DNA of 64,000 nt from positions 197,431-261,430 of the forward strand of contig DJXW01000034.1 in the NCBI GenBank assembly GCA_002449845.1, written 5' to 3'. Shown in pieces: positions 1 through 8,750 of the stretch (within the stretch, counting starts at the first letter, position 1; each line of letters opens with the position of its first letter). The notes beneath the pieces are model-generated. The model saw only the letters and a list, made by a program, of their open reading frames with translations, searched no databases and had not been told where the DNA came from. The stretch comes from Prevotella sp. UBA6994 (lineage in GTDB: Bacteria > Bacteroidota > Bacteroidia > Bacteroidales > Bacteroidaceae). The translations under genes were made by a program, and so were the position numbers.

Positions 1-1
1 A

Positions 2-940
2 ACTCCTGAATGGTTATGGTATAGTTTCCTGCGCACGGGTAGAAAAGATGTGTGGCGTATGGCAGAGGCAATGACTCGCCACAATAGTGAGGTAGATACT
101 TATCATATCGGTGAGCTGGCTGGATTGGGCAGTCGCCATAATGTTTCTCACTGGGGCTGTGGCGCAAAAGAGGCTCGTATCAGTCAGGCGGCATTCAATC
201 GTTTCTATTATTATCTCACAACCGATGAGCGAACGGGCGACTTGATGACAGAGGTGAAAGATGCCGACCAAAAACTCTATACTCTTGACCCAATGCGGTT
301 GGCTGAGCCTCGTAGTAAATATCCTTGTTCAGCTCCGGCACGACTGCGCTTCGGTCCTGATTGGTTGGCTTACGCTGGTAATTGGATGACTCATTGGGAA
401 CGTACGGGAGATACGGATTACCGAGATAAGATTGTCTCCGGATTGCAGAGCGTGGTGAAGATGAAGAATGGATTGTTCACGGGGAATAATGCTTGGGGAT
501 TTGACCCAGCAACGGGAGTGATGAGTTATGAAGGCGACTCGCTGTTGCAACATACCAATCACCTGATGACTATCATGGGAGGATTTGAGTTGATGAACGA
601 GATGATGACGATGGTAAACGTTGTTGGTTTTGATAAGGTGTGGCTCGACTACGCTACGAACTATAAACGTAAGGCTTTCGAGATTTCACATAATCGTTTT
701 CCTGTACGTAGGTTATTGGCTTACGCTGCATGGAAACACCGCAGTCCGCAGATGGTTTCTGAGGCTTGGAAGGATTTGTGGAATCGGATAGAGCATCAAG
801 AGGCTCCTTCGCTGAGTATTTCCACGGTAACGGCACCTTGGGTTCCAGCTCCCTTAACGGAATGGAATGGTATTTCAACCAATGATGCTGCCCTGTGGAG
901 CTTAGACGCTATCTATATGCAGGAGGTGATAAAGCAATGA
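2..940 (+). CDS. C-terminal part of a YetA/PcRGLX-like (exo-rhamnogalacturonan lyase-type) protein, 5' truncated
   Basis: The reading frame is open from the window edge (frame starting at base 2, first residues TPEWLWYSFLRTG) to a TGA at 938-940, giving 312 visible residues; the start lies outside. Aromatic- and Trp-rich helical segments and motifs such as VSHWGCGAKEARISQAAF and the RFGPDWLAYAGNWMTHWER stretch resemble the alpha/alpha-toroid part of the PcRGLX/YetA-like family. That family occurs in pectin (rhamnogalacturonan) loci of Bacteroidota and Bacilli and includes exo-acting rhamnogalacturonan lyases. Only the C-terminal region is visible, so catalytic residues cannot be assessed. Two DUF4861 proteins, a family also common in glycan loci, lie elsewhere in the window but are not adjacent. 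Family assignment is from recall of the motif style; substrate is inference. Confidence 0.55.
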   Translation, partial: TPEWLWYSFLRTGRKDVWRMAEAMTRHNSEVDTYHIGELAGLGSRHNVSHWGCGAKEARISQAAFNRFYYYLTTDERTGDLMTEVKDADQKLYTLDPMRLAEPRSKYPCSAPARLRFGPDWLAYAGNWMTHWERTGDTDYRDKIVSGLQSVVKMKNGLFTGNNAWGFDPATGVMSYEGDSLLQHTNHLMTIMGGFELMNEMMTMVNVVGFDKVWLDYATNYKRKAFEISHNRFPVRRLLAYAAWKHRSPQMVSEAWKDLWNRIEHQEAPSLSISTVTAPWVPAPLTEWNGISTNDAALWSLDAIYMQEVIKQ

Positions 941-1049
941 GAGAGCTCGGATATCTCAGAGTTCTCGGAGTTCTCAGAAAAATCCAATCTCCTGCAACTT
1001 CTTTCCATTTCGTTTCGTCTAACAATCAGAAAATCAAAAACGAAGAAAA

Positions 1050-1775
1050 ATGAAAAAGAACGTGATTTTACTGCTTGCATTTTTGCTCGCACTGAATGTA
1101 AATATTGCTGATGCCCAATCAAAGAGACATCATCAAGCAACGACGAATCAAGTGGAACAGGTTACTCAACAGGCTGATAGCATCGCTTCAGCAGCAGTTT
1201 CTAATGCCCGACAAAAAGCAAATGAGGCAATGGAGGCTGCCGTGAAAGCACAGGCATTGGCTGACGAACTTGTGGCAAAGGCCGACTCTATGGAAGATGG
1301 CATTGAGGCATTTTCTGATACGATTAACGGGATAACCCAAACGCAAACAACATCTATTGATGACTGGAATCCTGATCATTATGATGATCCTTTCTCATGG
1401 CTAAGGACTCTCACCAATACGACTGGCGGCATCATCCTTGCTCTTTTCATATTGTTGGCTATCTTCTTGTTTATCCTTCTCCCATTTATTATCTTTGCCC
1501 TTCTTCTTCGATTCATCATCAAGCGTCACAACGACCGTGTAACGTTGGCAGAGAAGGCAATGGATACAGGACAACCTATTCCTGACGAGATTATGAGCAT
1601 AGACAAGCAAAGCGAAGGATATATGTGGAATCGTGGTATTCGCAATGTGGCTATCGGCTTGGGAATCATGTTGATGTTCTGGATATGGAATGCTGATACG
1701 CTTATCGGCATTGGCGCTCTGATATTCTGCTACGGTGTAGGACAAATGATTATATCAAAAACAAATAAGAAGTAG
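1050..1775 (+). CDS. DUF6249-like exported/inner-membrane protein
   Basis: 241 residues. An N-terminal signal peptide (MKKNVILLLAFLLALNVNIADAQ) is followed by a Gln/Ala-rich, probably coiled-coil segment (about residues 30-85), a linker, one long very hydrophobic segment (about 125-155), a basic cytoplasmic stretch (IIKRHNDRVTLAEKAM), and two further hydrophobic segments at the C-terminus. The arrangement and the ...DRVTLAEKAMDTGQPIP... region resemble DUF6249 proteins, which in Bacteroidota are commonly found beside an ECF-type sigma gene and a small DUF5056 membrane protein. Both of those follow here (1974 and 2494). A purine-rich GAAGAAAA lies just before the ATG. A role as a membrane partner of the sigma factor is inference from context. 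Confidence 0.6.
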   Translation: MKKNVILLLAFLLALNVNIADAQSKRHHQATTNQVEQVTQQADSIASAAVSNARQKANEAMEAAVKAQALADELVAKADSMEDGIEAFSDTINGITQTQTTSIDDWNPDHYDDPFSWLRTLTNTTGGIILALFILLAIFLFILLPFIIFALLLRFIIKRHNDRVTLAEKAMDTGQPIPDEIMSIDKQSEGYMWNRGIRNVAIGLGIMLMFWIWNADTLIGIGALIFCYGVGQMIISKTNKK

Positions 1776-1883
1776 GAAGAAGGAATGAGGAAGGTGGAAG
1801 TAGTGCGCAAAGCGCAGTGATAGAAGTAAGAAGGAGGAATGAGGAAGGTGGATGTGGTGCGCAATGCGCAGTGATGAAGTCTC
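1776..1883 (+). repeat. 54-bp tandem duplication with a small hairpin in each copy
   Basis: Two direct copies of a purine-rich unit (about 1776-1829 and 1830-1883) lie between the DUF6249-like gene and the sigma gene. The shared block AGGAATGAGGAAGGTGGA occurs at 1781-1798 and 1835-1852, an offset of exactly 54. Each copy carries a short inverted repeat: TGCGC-AAA-GCGCA at 1804-1816 and TGCGC-AAT-GCGCA at 1858-1870. The loops differ while the stems are identical. No U-tract follows, so a simple terminator is not evident. Confidence 0.8.
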
Positions 1884-1973
1884 AAGTAGGATGTACTTCA
1901 TACATCAATCCCTCATCCTCGCTGTAAGCGAAACACTTCTTCCATCGTAATTCAACCTTCAACCATCGAAAAA

Positions 1974-2513
1974 ATGTCTTCAGAAGATCTCTCTCTCGTT
2001 ACACAGGTGGCTGTATTCCACAACAATCGAGCTTTCGATAAGTTGGTTATGAAATACCAGTCACCTATACGTCGGTTCTTTTTGAATCAGACGCTGGGTG
2101 ACGTGCAGTTGAGCGAAGACTTGGCACAAGATACTTTCATCAAGGCTTATACCAATATCACACAGTTTAAGGGTATTTCCAGCTTTTCCACATGGCTCTA
2201 CCGTATTGCCTACAATGTGCTGTACGACTATGTGAGAAGTAGAAAACAAACGGAGGATATTGAGCAGCCAACTGTAATGAAACGCAATTCCCAACAAGCA
2301 GACATGGGATTGAAGATGGACTTGATAGATGCTCTTTCAATCTTGTCACCTGCTGAGCGCACGTGTATCAACTTGCAATTGATGGAAGGACAACCTATCA
2401 ACAAGATTGCCGAGATTACAGGAATGGCGGAAGGTACAATCAAGTCGCACCTCTCAAGAGGAAAACTTAAATTATCGAACTACCTAAAAAAGAATGGATA
2501 TGATAGAAAATGA
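1974..2513 (+). CDS. ECF-type (sigma-70 family) RNA polymerase sigma factor
   Basis: 179 residues. Region 2 is recognisable at about 20-90: the ...LAQDTFIKAYTNITQFKG... and FSTWLYRIAYNVLYDYVRSRK stretches, the latter being the usual 2.3-2.4 segment. Region 4 is at about 120-170, with the helix-turn-helix INKIAEITGMAEGTIKSHLSRG. There is no region 1 or 3, as expected for an ECF factor; length is normal. The gene is followed, with overlap, by a small membrane protein that may act as its anti-sigma or accessory factor, and preceded by the DUF6249-like membrane protein. The product should direct RNA polymerase to a specific promoter set; the inducing signal cannot be read from the sequence. Confidence 0.93.
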   Translation: MSSEDLSLVTQVAVFHNNRAFDKLVMKYQSPIRRFFLNQTLGDVQLSEDLAQDTFIKAYTNITQFKGISSFSTWLYRIAYNVLYDYVRSRKQTEDIEQPTVMKRNSQQADMGLKMDLIDALSILSPAERTCINLQLMEGQPINKIAEITGMAEGTIKSHLSRGKLKLSNYLKKNGYDRK

Positions 2514-2835
2514 TGAACAAATGCTCATTCGCTTCTTTGAAGAGAATAGACAGGAAATAGAAGATGATGGCTTCACGCAGCGAGTGGTAAGACAACTGCC
2601 ATCAAGGGCTGTAAGAATAAGTCAAGTATGGTCGTGGATTTGCTGGCTCCTTGGCATTGCCTTGTTCTTTTTGATGGATGGGGTAGGGCAATTGTATCGG
2701 GTCGCCATTCTCTTATTCCATGACGTAATTAATATGTTTTCATCAGTCAATCTATCCATTTATTCCATGATGATCATACTTGCACTGATATTTACGATGA
2801 TATCGGTGAAGATGTACCAAATGGCGATGGAATGA
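2494..2835 (+). CDS. Small DUF5056-like membrane protein, putative partner of the sigma factor
   Basis: 113 residues, overlapping the end of the sigma gene by 20 bp, so translation is probably coupled. A second in-frame ATG at 2500 (MIENDEQML...) would shorten the overlap. The N-terminal cytosolic part is acidic (NDEQMLIRFFEENRQEIEDD), followed by a FTQRVVRQLP motif and two hydrophobic segments (about 45-65 and 85-110). This organisation (short acidic head, two membrane helices, directly downstream of an ECF sigma gene) matches DUF5056 proteins of Bacteroidota. It has no zinc-binding anti-sigma motif (HxxxCxxC), so calling it an anti-sigma factor would be inference from position and topology. 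Confidence 0.6.
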   Translation: MDMIENDEQMLIRFFEENRQEIEDDGFTQRVVRQLPSRAVRISQVWSWICWLLGIALFFLMDGVGQLYRVAILLFHDVINMFSSVNLSIYSMMIILALIFTMISVKMYQMAME

Positions 2836-2877
2836 TTCTTTTATTTATCGTTGAAGGCACATGATCCTATAACCTTG

Positions 2878-2885
2878 CAAAGATA
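2878..2885 (-). promoter_or_regulatory. Isolated minus-strand -7-like box (TATCTTTG) downstream of the sigma operon
   Basis: The + strand CAAAGATA is TATCTTTG on the minus strand, followed by CAAGG as in typical Bacteroidota promoters. It would transcribe antisense into the end of the DUF5056-like gene and the sigma gene. No clear TTTG -33 element and no minus-strand gene follow, so this may be chance or an antisense RNA start. Confidence 0.3.
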
Positions 2886-2952
2886 ACAGATTTTTCAGAG
2901 AACACATTCAATCACATGGCTTTACGCGAAAGGTAGTGGGTGTAGGGGTAAA

Positions 2953-3007
2953 ATTTAGATTGCCAAAGAGGAACCGGCAAACGTGGTTCCTCTTTGGCAA
3001 TCTAAAT
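2953..3007. terminator. Perfect 23-bp hairpin between convergent genes (probable bidirectional terminator)
   Basis: Left arm 2953-2975 and right arm 2985-3007 are exact reverse complements (23 bp) around a 9-nt loop (GGCAAACGT). It lies 10 bp past the stop of the minus-strand lipoprotein gene and 117 bp past the plus-strand DUF5056-like gene. The minus-strand exit has only a short U run (AAATTTTA); the stem is unusually long. Confidence 0.75.
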
Positions 3008-3016
3008 ATCTGTTAT

Positions 3017-5929
3017 TCAATAGTTCATGGTGAGTTCGGCAAGCGCGTAGCCGCCTGTGCTGCCGGAGCATTCCACGCGGTAGTACTGATACTGCCCCTG
3101 CTTGTCGGCTGGAATGTTGCAGACCACCGAGGTCGTCTGCTGCTTCCCGTCGAGGCGGTTGTTGAGGTTCTGCTCGTAGTAGATTTCCTTCCATTCGGCT
3201 TGTGGACTTTTGCGGGCTAACAGACGGATGTCTCTGGGCACACTGCCAAGCGGATAATAAAACCGGTGCTGCAGGGTGAAGCTCTTCGCCGTGTTGGGAC
3301 GGAAGGTGTGGAACTCTACCCATGAGCAAGTCCAGTCGCCCACCTCCGATTTATTAGAATAATACGGCACAGGAGACAACGAAGCAAGAGTGAGATTTCT
3401 TGACTTTTCTGAGCTGTACCAAATTGAATTTGGATTAGCGTCTAAGAGTGCATAGCCTGATTCTTCCTCCGGTGTCCAGTCTTTACCATCGGTCGTGTGA
3501 ATGGAGTTGTCGCAGATGGGCGTGGTGGCAATCCACTGGTAGAGGCTCTGCATGCGGGCCACCTGACTGTCATAGACGTCGGTGAAGTGTGTCTTGTCGG
3601 CTGCCTGGGCCTTAGTGTAAACATCGGGCATCTGGCGGGCTTCTATCTGCATATACTCCGGCAGGTAGGAGCGGCAATACACATACTCCTTGCCATTGAG
3701 GGTCACGGTGACGACTACTGCCACTTCGTAGGCGGGCAGATTCGCTGTATCCCATTGGCCTCCCGTGAGTCCCATCGGCTCGATGAGGTAGTTGCCGTTG
3801 CCGCGCCCGAAGGCACCAACCTTATACGTATTGTAGTCTTCCACGTCGAACTTGGTGCCAGTCGTGAAGCCATTGGTCTGGTCGTCGCTGAATCCGTAGA
3901 GGCTGTCGAAGGCTGCTTCCGTGAGTGGACGGTCGGAGATATGAGCGTCCAAGTTGTGTGACACGCCTGTGGTGCTTATCTGGCTGTTTCCCATTCCCTG
4001 CGCTTCGCGGAACCTGTCTATACAGCCGAGCGTCATGCCCTTGTGAACGCCGCAGACGGCGGTCACCTTGTAGGGAGTTCCTGCCGGGAACACGTCGGGG
4101 TTCAGCTCCACCTCGATGCTGCTGGGGTCGAAGAAGCACACCACGCCACGGAACGGTTTCTCGTCAGCCTTCCATGAGTCAGTTCGTGGGTTGATGCTGG
4201 CCTCGCCGTCAAAGGGGCTCTTATTTCCAGCAGGATATGCAATGTTGTTGAGATTGTTATCGTCCATATCCATGTCCTGACGCCTCCAATCTACACAGAG
4301 GTCTTTCACTACATAGACCTTGGGCGCGCTCTTGATGTTCCACACGCCGTGGCCGAAGCTCGGAGCGTTCTTCAGGTTGAAGCGGCTCATGGGGAAGGTG
4401 GGCGAGGCGATGCCCACGGTGGGCTTGGAGCCACTCACCATACCGCTGGTATTGATGGTGCCGTTCATGCCGAGACTGATGGTGGCCTCGAAAGGCTGGG
4501 GGTCATTGCCGAAGAGGCCGGCAAAGGCACCGCCGCATCCAAAAATGTTGGCAATGGCTCCGAATCCTGCTGCCACTCCCATGGGATTGCCTGAGGTAAA
4601 ACCTTTATAGGCACTCACGCCAGAGAAGATGGCCTGTCCCGCAATGCATACACCCTTGGCAATGCTGGCTCCCAAGCCACCCGACTCTTTGATTTGCTGC
4701 TTGAGTGTGCCGTCGATATTGGCCGTCATCGTGCTGAAGAGCGTCATCTGCTCCTTTTCCCACGAGCGCATCTGCAGCGTTATCTTGTCCTTGCTGGGGT
4801 CGGCATTGGGGCGATACTGAGACAGATCTACGTCGAAGGCCCACCAGCCCTCATTAGGAACGATCAGACCGTCGTCGCTCCTGGAGCGTGCCCATGGCGA
4901 GATATAGTCTATCTGCGTACCAGAGCCTGTCATGCTAGCCTTCGCTCTGTTCTTGAACGTAGAGCCCAAGGGCAGTCCGTAGCTCCAGAGGGCATGCTCA
5001 GCGATGTTGTCGGTCAGGTCCACCTCCCACACCTGGTCGTTGCCGGTGTCGAAGACCTGTGGCTGGTAGTAGAAGACGCGCATGATGCCCATAAACTTAT
5101 TATAGAGGAAGAAGAAATTGCCGTTGGTGGTGGCGCGGTTGCCACAGTGGTTGTACAACAGTTCCCATCCATTCTCCGGCGTGATGGCGTCGCAGAATCC
5201 GTTGGGAAGATTCGTCGTGATGACATCGGTATCGTTCCAGGGCAAGTTCACTTCCTTGTATCCTTCATTGTCATTGGAATCTTTCTCCTTGCCAGTCTCG
5301 GTGTAGAGATAGATGGACTTCTGCGTGCGCCAGTTGGCAGCGGTGAAGGTATTCTCGTTGATATTGAAATCGACTCCCTCACCGCCACTGCCGCCGTGCA
5401 GCTTGACGTTCCAGTTACTTATAGTGGCCAACGTACTATCATCGGCTTTGTCCAATGCGAGGCTCTGACCATCGATACCGTTGGCGTTCAGCTGTCCGTT
5501 GACGAGTGTCAGTTGGCGCTGTAGCGGCGCGTAGTTGGTATTCGATGCTGCGTCCGGGTTGTCGAGCTTCAGACTCACAGTACCGTCGGCAAGATTGGTG
5601 TATTGGAATCTTCCCATTCCGCCGCTGCCGCCGCCGAGGTCGGCGAATGGTTCGCCGCTTTCGTTGTCGAAGAAGTAACGGTTCCATTAGCCCTCTCCGA
5701 ATCCTTGAAAACGGTAAACCTCTACCACGCGCGTATATTTGCGGGGCTGTTCAATTTGGTCAATGACTTTGTCAAGCTTGCCTTCTGTTTCGTAAAACTT
5801 GTAGAACGTGCCTTCAATCTTGTCACCCAAAGGATTGTTGCTCTCGAAATCATCGTGTTCCGAGCAAGATACCATGCCCAACAACATGGTCAGGGCGAGC
5901 ATCAGTGATGTGAATGTTAGCTTTTTCAT
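3017..5929 (-). pseudogene. Large GC-rich lipoprotein of unknown function interrupted by one in-frame TAA
   Basis: Starting at ATG 5929, the first 80 codons give a signal peptide with lipobox-like GMVSC (Cys 22) and end at TAA 5687-5689. The same frame then continues without any shift: 23 codons (WNRYFFDNESGE...) lead to an internal ATG at 5615-5617 and 866 more codons to TGA at 3017. The full product would be about 970 residues. The distal part contains a Gly-rich hydrophobic stretch (around GVCIAGQAIFSGVSAY, about 320 residues into the 866-residue part) and a C-terminal beta-rich region (about the last 120 residues, WTCSWVEFHTF to the end) that could be a discoidin-like fold. I do not recognise the family. 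The DNA is visibly more GC-rich than its neighbours: 37 of 60 bases are G or C at 4321-4380, against 28 of 60 at 11041-11100. That suggests acquisition. Either the gene is a nonsense pseudogene, the stop is a sequencing error, or translation restarts at 5617, which would lack an export signal. Confidence 0.7.
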
Positions 5930-5989
5930 GACTCTTTTCTTTTAAAAGGTTATACATGTTTTATAGAAAGCATCCAACTTTCTTGCTGA

Positions 5990-6020
5990 CAAAAATAGGC
6001 GGTTTCTACTTTTATTCAAA
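5990..6020 (-). promoter_or_regulatory. Promoter of the interrupted lipoprotein gene
   Basis: On the minus strand a TATTTTTG -7 box (5990-5997) is preceded by TTTG (6017-6020) with a 19-bp spacer, the expected Bacteroidota arrangement. The start codon lies 61 bp downstream. The promoter looks intact although the gene is interrupted. Confidence 0.75.
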
Positions 6021-6061
6021 GCATTTTTCTAATTATTTTCATTTTTTGTTGAGACAAACCT

Positions 6062-6107
6062 TAAAAAATCAGACAAATAGCCGATTTTTGTCTGCTGTCT
6101 GTCTGAT
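6062..6107 (-). terminator. Rho-independent terminator downstream of the PorE-like gene
   Basis: On the minus strand ATCAGACA (6107-6100) pairs with TGTCTGAT (6075-6068) and is followed directly by a T run (TTTTTTAA). It lies about 107 bp past the PorE-like stop codon. The stem is short with a 24-nt loop that can fold further. Confidence 0.6.
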
Positions 6108-6213
6108 GACATTATAAATAATCAATGTTGGCACAATGACGCTGAGTGGAGAACTCGTGTTTCAGAAACAGAGTAAACTTTAGCTTTGGAATTATAGCCA
6201 ATGCTTCGTTTCA

Positions 6214-8295
6214 TCATTCATCGATGATCAGGAACTCCTCTTCTTCCAACGACTCTTTCTCTTGTGTCTTGGGTTTGGGAACATTCTTTAGGTTGCCCTT
6301 CTCGTCAAACATTCCGTAGGTAGTACGCAGGACGATAAATTCTGTGCGACGGTTCAACTGGTTGCAAATCTCCTGCTTTTCCTCATCCAGTTTCTTGATG
6401 TATTCCTCTGAAAGCACGTCTCCTTCTTTCAGCCAAGGATATTTAGCCACATTCTTTTTCCTGATGGTCTTGGGCTTTTCCTTGCCATAGCCAACGGGAG
6501 AAAGACGATCTTGGGCAATACCATGCTCTATGAGATAGTTGACCACACTCTCTGCACGACGCTGAGCCAGTCCCTTGTTATATGCGGCAGAACCTTTGTA
6601 GTCGCAATGCGCACTCAACTCAATGGTTACATTGGGGTTTTCGTTTAACAATACCACCAACTCATCTAATGCCTGTGTGGATTCTGGTCTCAACGTTGCC
6701 TTGTCAAAGTCGTAGAAGATGTTGTCTATCAACACGGGAGCCGTGATGGAAGCCAGAGGAAACTGCAATACATATTCTTCCGATTCGTCAGACTTTTCCA
6801 CTTTCAACTCTTCCTTGTGGTTGAGATAACCCTTGCACGTTGCCAACATCACATATTTCACACCAGGCGTTACGACGTATGTAAACGAGCCATCGCTCAA
6901 TACGCTCAACTTGGTGTTCGTTCCGTCATCACCTACCAAATGTACCTGTGCGGCAGGCAGTTCATACCCGTCAATCTCATATACCCATCCCTTGATGGCT
7001 TGTACGATTTCGGGATTCTCGAAACTAAAGATATGATCCCAACCACGGCCGTTGCCACGGTTAGAGCAGAAATATCCTCTGTTATAAGGTCCTTCAAAGG
7101 TCATTCCGAAATCATCGGCTTGCGAGTTAAGGGGATAGCCAGGATGTTCCAGTACATATTTCTTGGTGTTGGGATCAACTTTGGCGATAAAGATGTCAAG
7201 TCCTCCCATTCCAGGATGACCGTTGCTGGAGAAATACAAGTCGCCATTTGGTCTGAAGGCAGGAAACATTTCATCACCAGCCGTATTCACTGGTTCACCG
7301 ATATTCTCCACGCCGCCAAAACCATTACTGGTCAGACGAATACGCCATATATCAAGACCTCCCTTTCCTCCTGGCATGTCTGAACAGAAATATAACCACT
7401 CATTGTCTGGAGAGATGGCAGGGTGGGCATAACTGGAAAGTGTGTCGTTAGAAAACTTTACCTCTGATGCCTTTCCCCAAGCCGCATCTGAACGAGACGA
7501 TTTCATGATTTGAGCATAACGGGGATAGGAGGGGTCTGTGGCACATTGGGTGAGATACATGGTCTTTCCGTCGGGTGTAAACGCACAAGCCCCCTCGTCA
7601 TAGTCAGTATTCACTCCGCCGTTCACCACTTCTGGGCGGCTCCATTTGCCTTTGTCGTCTTTTTGTGAGAAGAAAATGTCTCCAGGTTTCGTTCCCGTAA
7701 TTCCGCTCAATTCGTCTCCTTGTGCTTCATTGCGCGTTGACGTAAAGTAGAGATATTCAAACTGATCGCCCAAGAGCATGGGGGAGTAGTCAGCCCTACG
7801 AGAATTGAAGATGTCCATCTTCTTCACCGTATATCTGGAGCCTTCTTGTTTCCATGTGGGAGCCTTTTGAGCTGAAATCAATCCATTCTTTGCCAGTTCG
7901 TCATTAGGAAGAGAGTCGAGAACCATCTTAAACTCTTCCACGGCATTCTTGTATTCCGCATTCTTCAATAGCAGACGAGCATATTGCAAACGGTCTGGAA
8001 TCATGGCTTGCTTATACCTGATGGCATTGCGGTAAGCAGCGATGGCAGCCGTATGTTGGTTAACCTTATCGTAACACCTTGCCATCTTCAGTGCAATCTT
8101 TCCCCTGGCATCTCGTTCCTTAGCGGGAGTCTTCCTATAGGCTTGCTTATATTGGTTGGCGGCATCATAATATTCCCCTAAAGCCAAATATTTCTCGGCT
8201 TTTTTCAAGTTTTTGTCAGCACCGCAACCTACGCTAAGAATGCTAACGGCAAGCGTCAATACGATATATATAGGTAGAATTGATTTCCTTTTCAT
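6214..8295 (-). CDS. porE: PorE-like OmpA-family lipoprotein (TPR, WD40/PD40 propeller, OmpA domain), T9SS component
   Basis: 693 residues. A lipoprotein signal ends in SVGC (Cys 24). TPR-type helices follow (about 28-145: EKYLALGEYYDAANQYKQAY and similar), then a PD40/WD40-like beta-propeller (about 165-400; blades with YLTQCATDPSYPRYAQI, WLYFCSDMPGGKGGLDIWR, DLYFSSNGHPGMGGLDIF), a carboxypeptidase-regulatory-like beta domain (about 425-515, IKGWVYEIDGYELP), and a C-terminal OmpA peptidoglycan-binding domain (about 525-650, NIFYDFDKATLRPES ... YNKGLAQRRAESVVNYL). This order and length match PorE, which anchors the T9SS motor/ring to peptidoglycan. The presence of cargo-type C-terminal tails at 22.8 and 40.7 kb fits. 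OmpA proteins with similar propellers exist outside T9SS, so the symbol is likely rather than certain. Dispersed element A lies directly upstream. Confidence 0.75.
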   Translation of the reverse strand: MKRKSILPIYIVLTLAVSILSVGCGADKNLKKAEKYLALGEYYDAANQYKQAYRKTPAKERDARGKIALKMARCYDKVNQHTAAIAAYRNAIRYKQAMIPDRLQYARLLLKNAEYKNAVEEFKMVLDSLPNDELAKNGLISAQKAPTWKQEGSRYTVKKMDIFNSRRADYSPMLLGDQFEYLYFTSTRNEAQGDELSGITGTKPGDIFFSQKDDKGKWSRPEVVNGGVNTDYDEGACAFTPDGKTMYLTQCATDPSYPRYAQIMKSSRSDAAWGKASEVKFSNDTLSSYAHPAISPDNEWLYFCSDMPGGKGGLDIWRIRLTSNGFGGVENIGEPVNTAGDEMFPAFRPNGDLYFSSNGHPGMGGLDIFIAKVDPNTKKYVLEHPGYPLNSQADDFGMTFEGPYNRGYFCSNRGNGRGWDHIFSFENPEIVQAIKGWVYEIDGYELPAAQVHLVGDDGTNTKLSVLSDGSFTYVVTPGVKYVMLATCKGYLNHKEELKVEKSDESEEYVLQFPLASITAPVLIDNIFYDFDKATLRPESTQALDELVVLLNENPNVTIELSAHCDYKGSAAYNKGLAQRRAESVVNYLIEHGIAQDRLSPVGYGKEKPKTIRKKNVAKYPWLKEGDVLSEEYIKKLDEEKQEICNQLNRRTEFIVLRTTYGMFDEKGNLKNVPKPKTQEKESLEEEEFLIIDE

Positions 8296-8404
8296 ATTTT
8301 ATATAACGCAAAGAACGTGAAAATATTGTCTGGAAACGAGTGTTTCCTGTCCATTCCATGTCAATGGCTAAAAAATATTATGAAATGTTCATACAAATTT
8401 TTAT

Positions 8405-8750
8405 CGTGAAAAATCTCAAATGAGATGTGATGGAAGCTCATTTAGCGTTTTTCCAAGACAAAAATCATCTTTATTTCTCGTAACTGATATAGTTGTCGCC
8501 GTAACTCTATATGTTACGAGCGTAAAATAATATGTTAGCAAGTTCAAATTATATGTTACGAACGCCAAAAACAGTTGTTTTTCCGTATAAAAATACTATG
8601 TTTGAGCGCATAAATATACGGTATGGTTTGTAATTAATTAAAAATCAACTTATTACAAAACTACTCAAATACTGCCATTTTTTAGACTGACGGAGGAGTT
8701 GGTGGAAAATATCGCAAAATAGAGAGCCGTTTTTATCACTTTTTGTTGAC
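8405..8750 (-). repeat. Dispersed intergenic element, copy A (full length, 346 bp)
   Basis: Read on the minus strand, this segment aligns without a gap to copy B (29634-29979); my hand count is about 257 of 346 identical. The 5' box (8750-8722, containing AAAAAGTGATAAAAACGGCT) begins 43 bp after the COG0523 gene. The array of four imperfect palindromic units sits at 8560-8541 (20), 8540-8519 (22), 8518-8498 (21) and 8497-8477 (21). A conserved 3' box with the palindrome TCTCATTTGAGA follows at about 8438-8405. No open frame spans it. It fills most of the 497-bp gap upstream of the PorE-like gene, pointing toward that gene. Confidence 0.9.

Noticed and set aside
4694..5524. A 276-codon plus-strand frame opposite the lipoprotein gene
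   Set aside because: It is a mirror frame of GC-rich coding DNA with no start signals; the minus-strand frame has signal peptide, promoter and terminator.
5687..5689. The in-frame TAA as evidence of stop-codon reassignment or programmed readthrough
   Set aside because: Many other genes in the window end at ordinary TAA codons and no recoding signal was seen; nonsense mutation or sequencing error is simpler.
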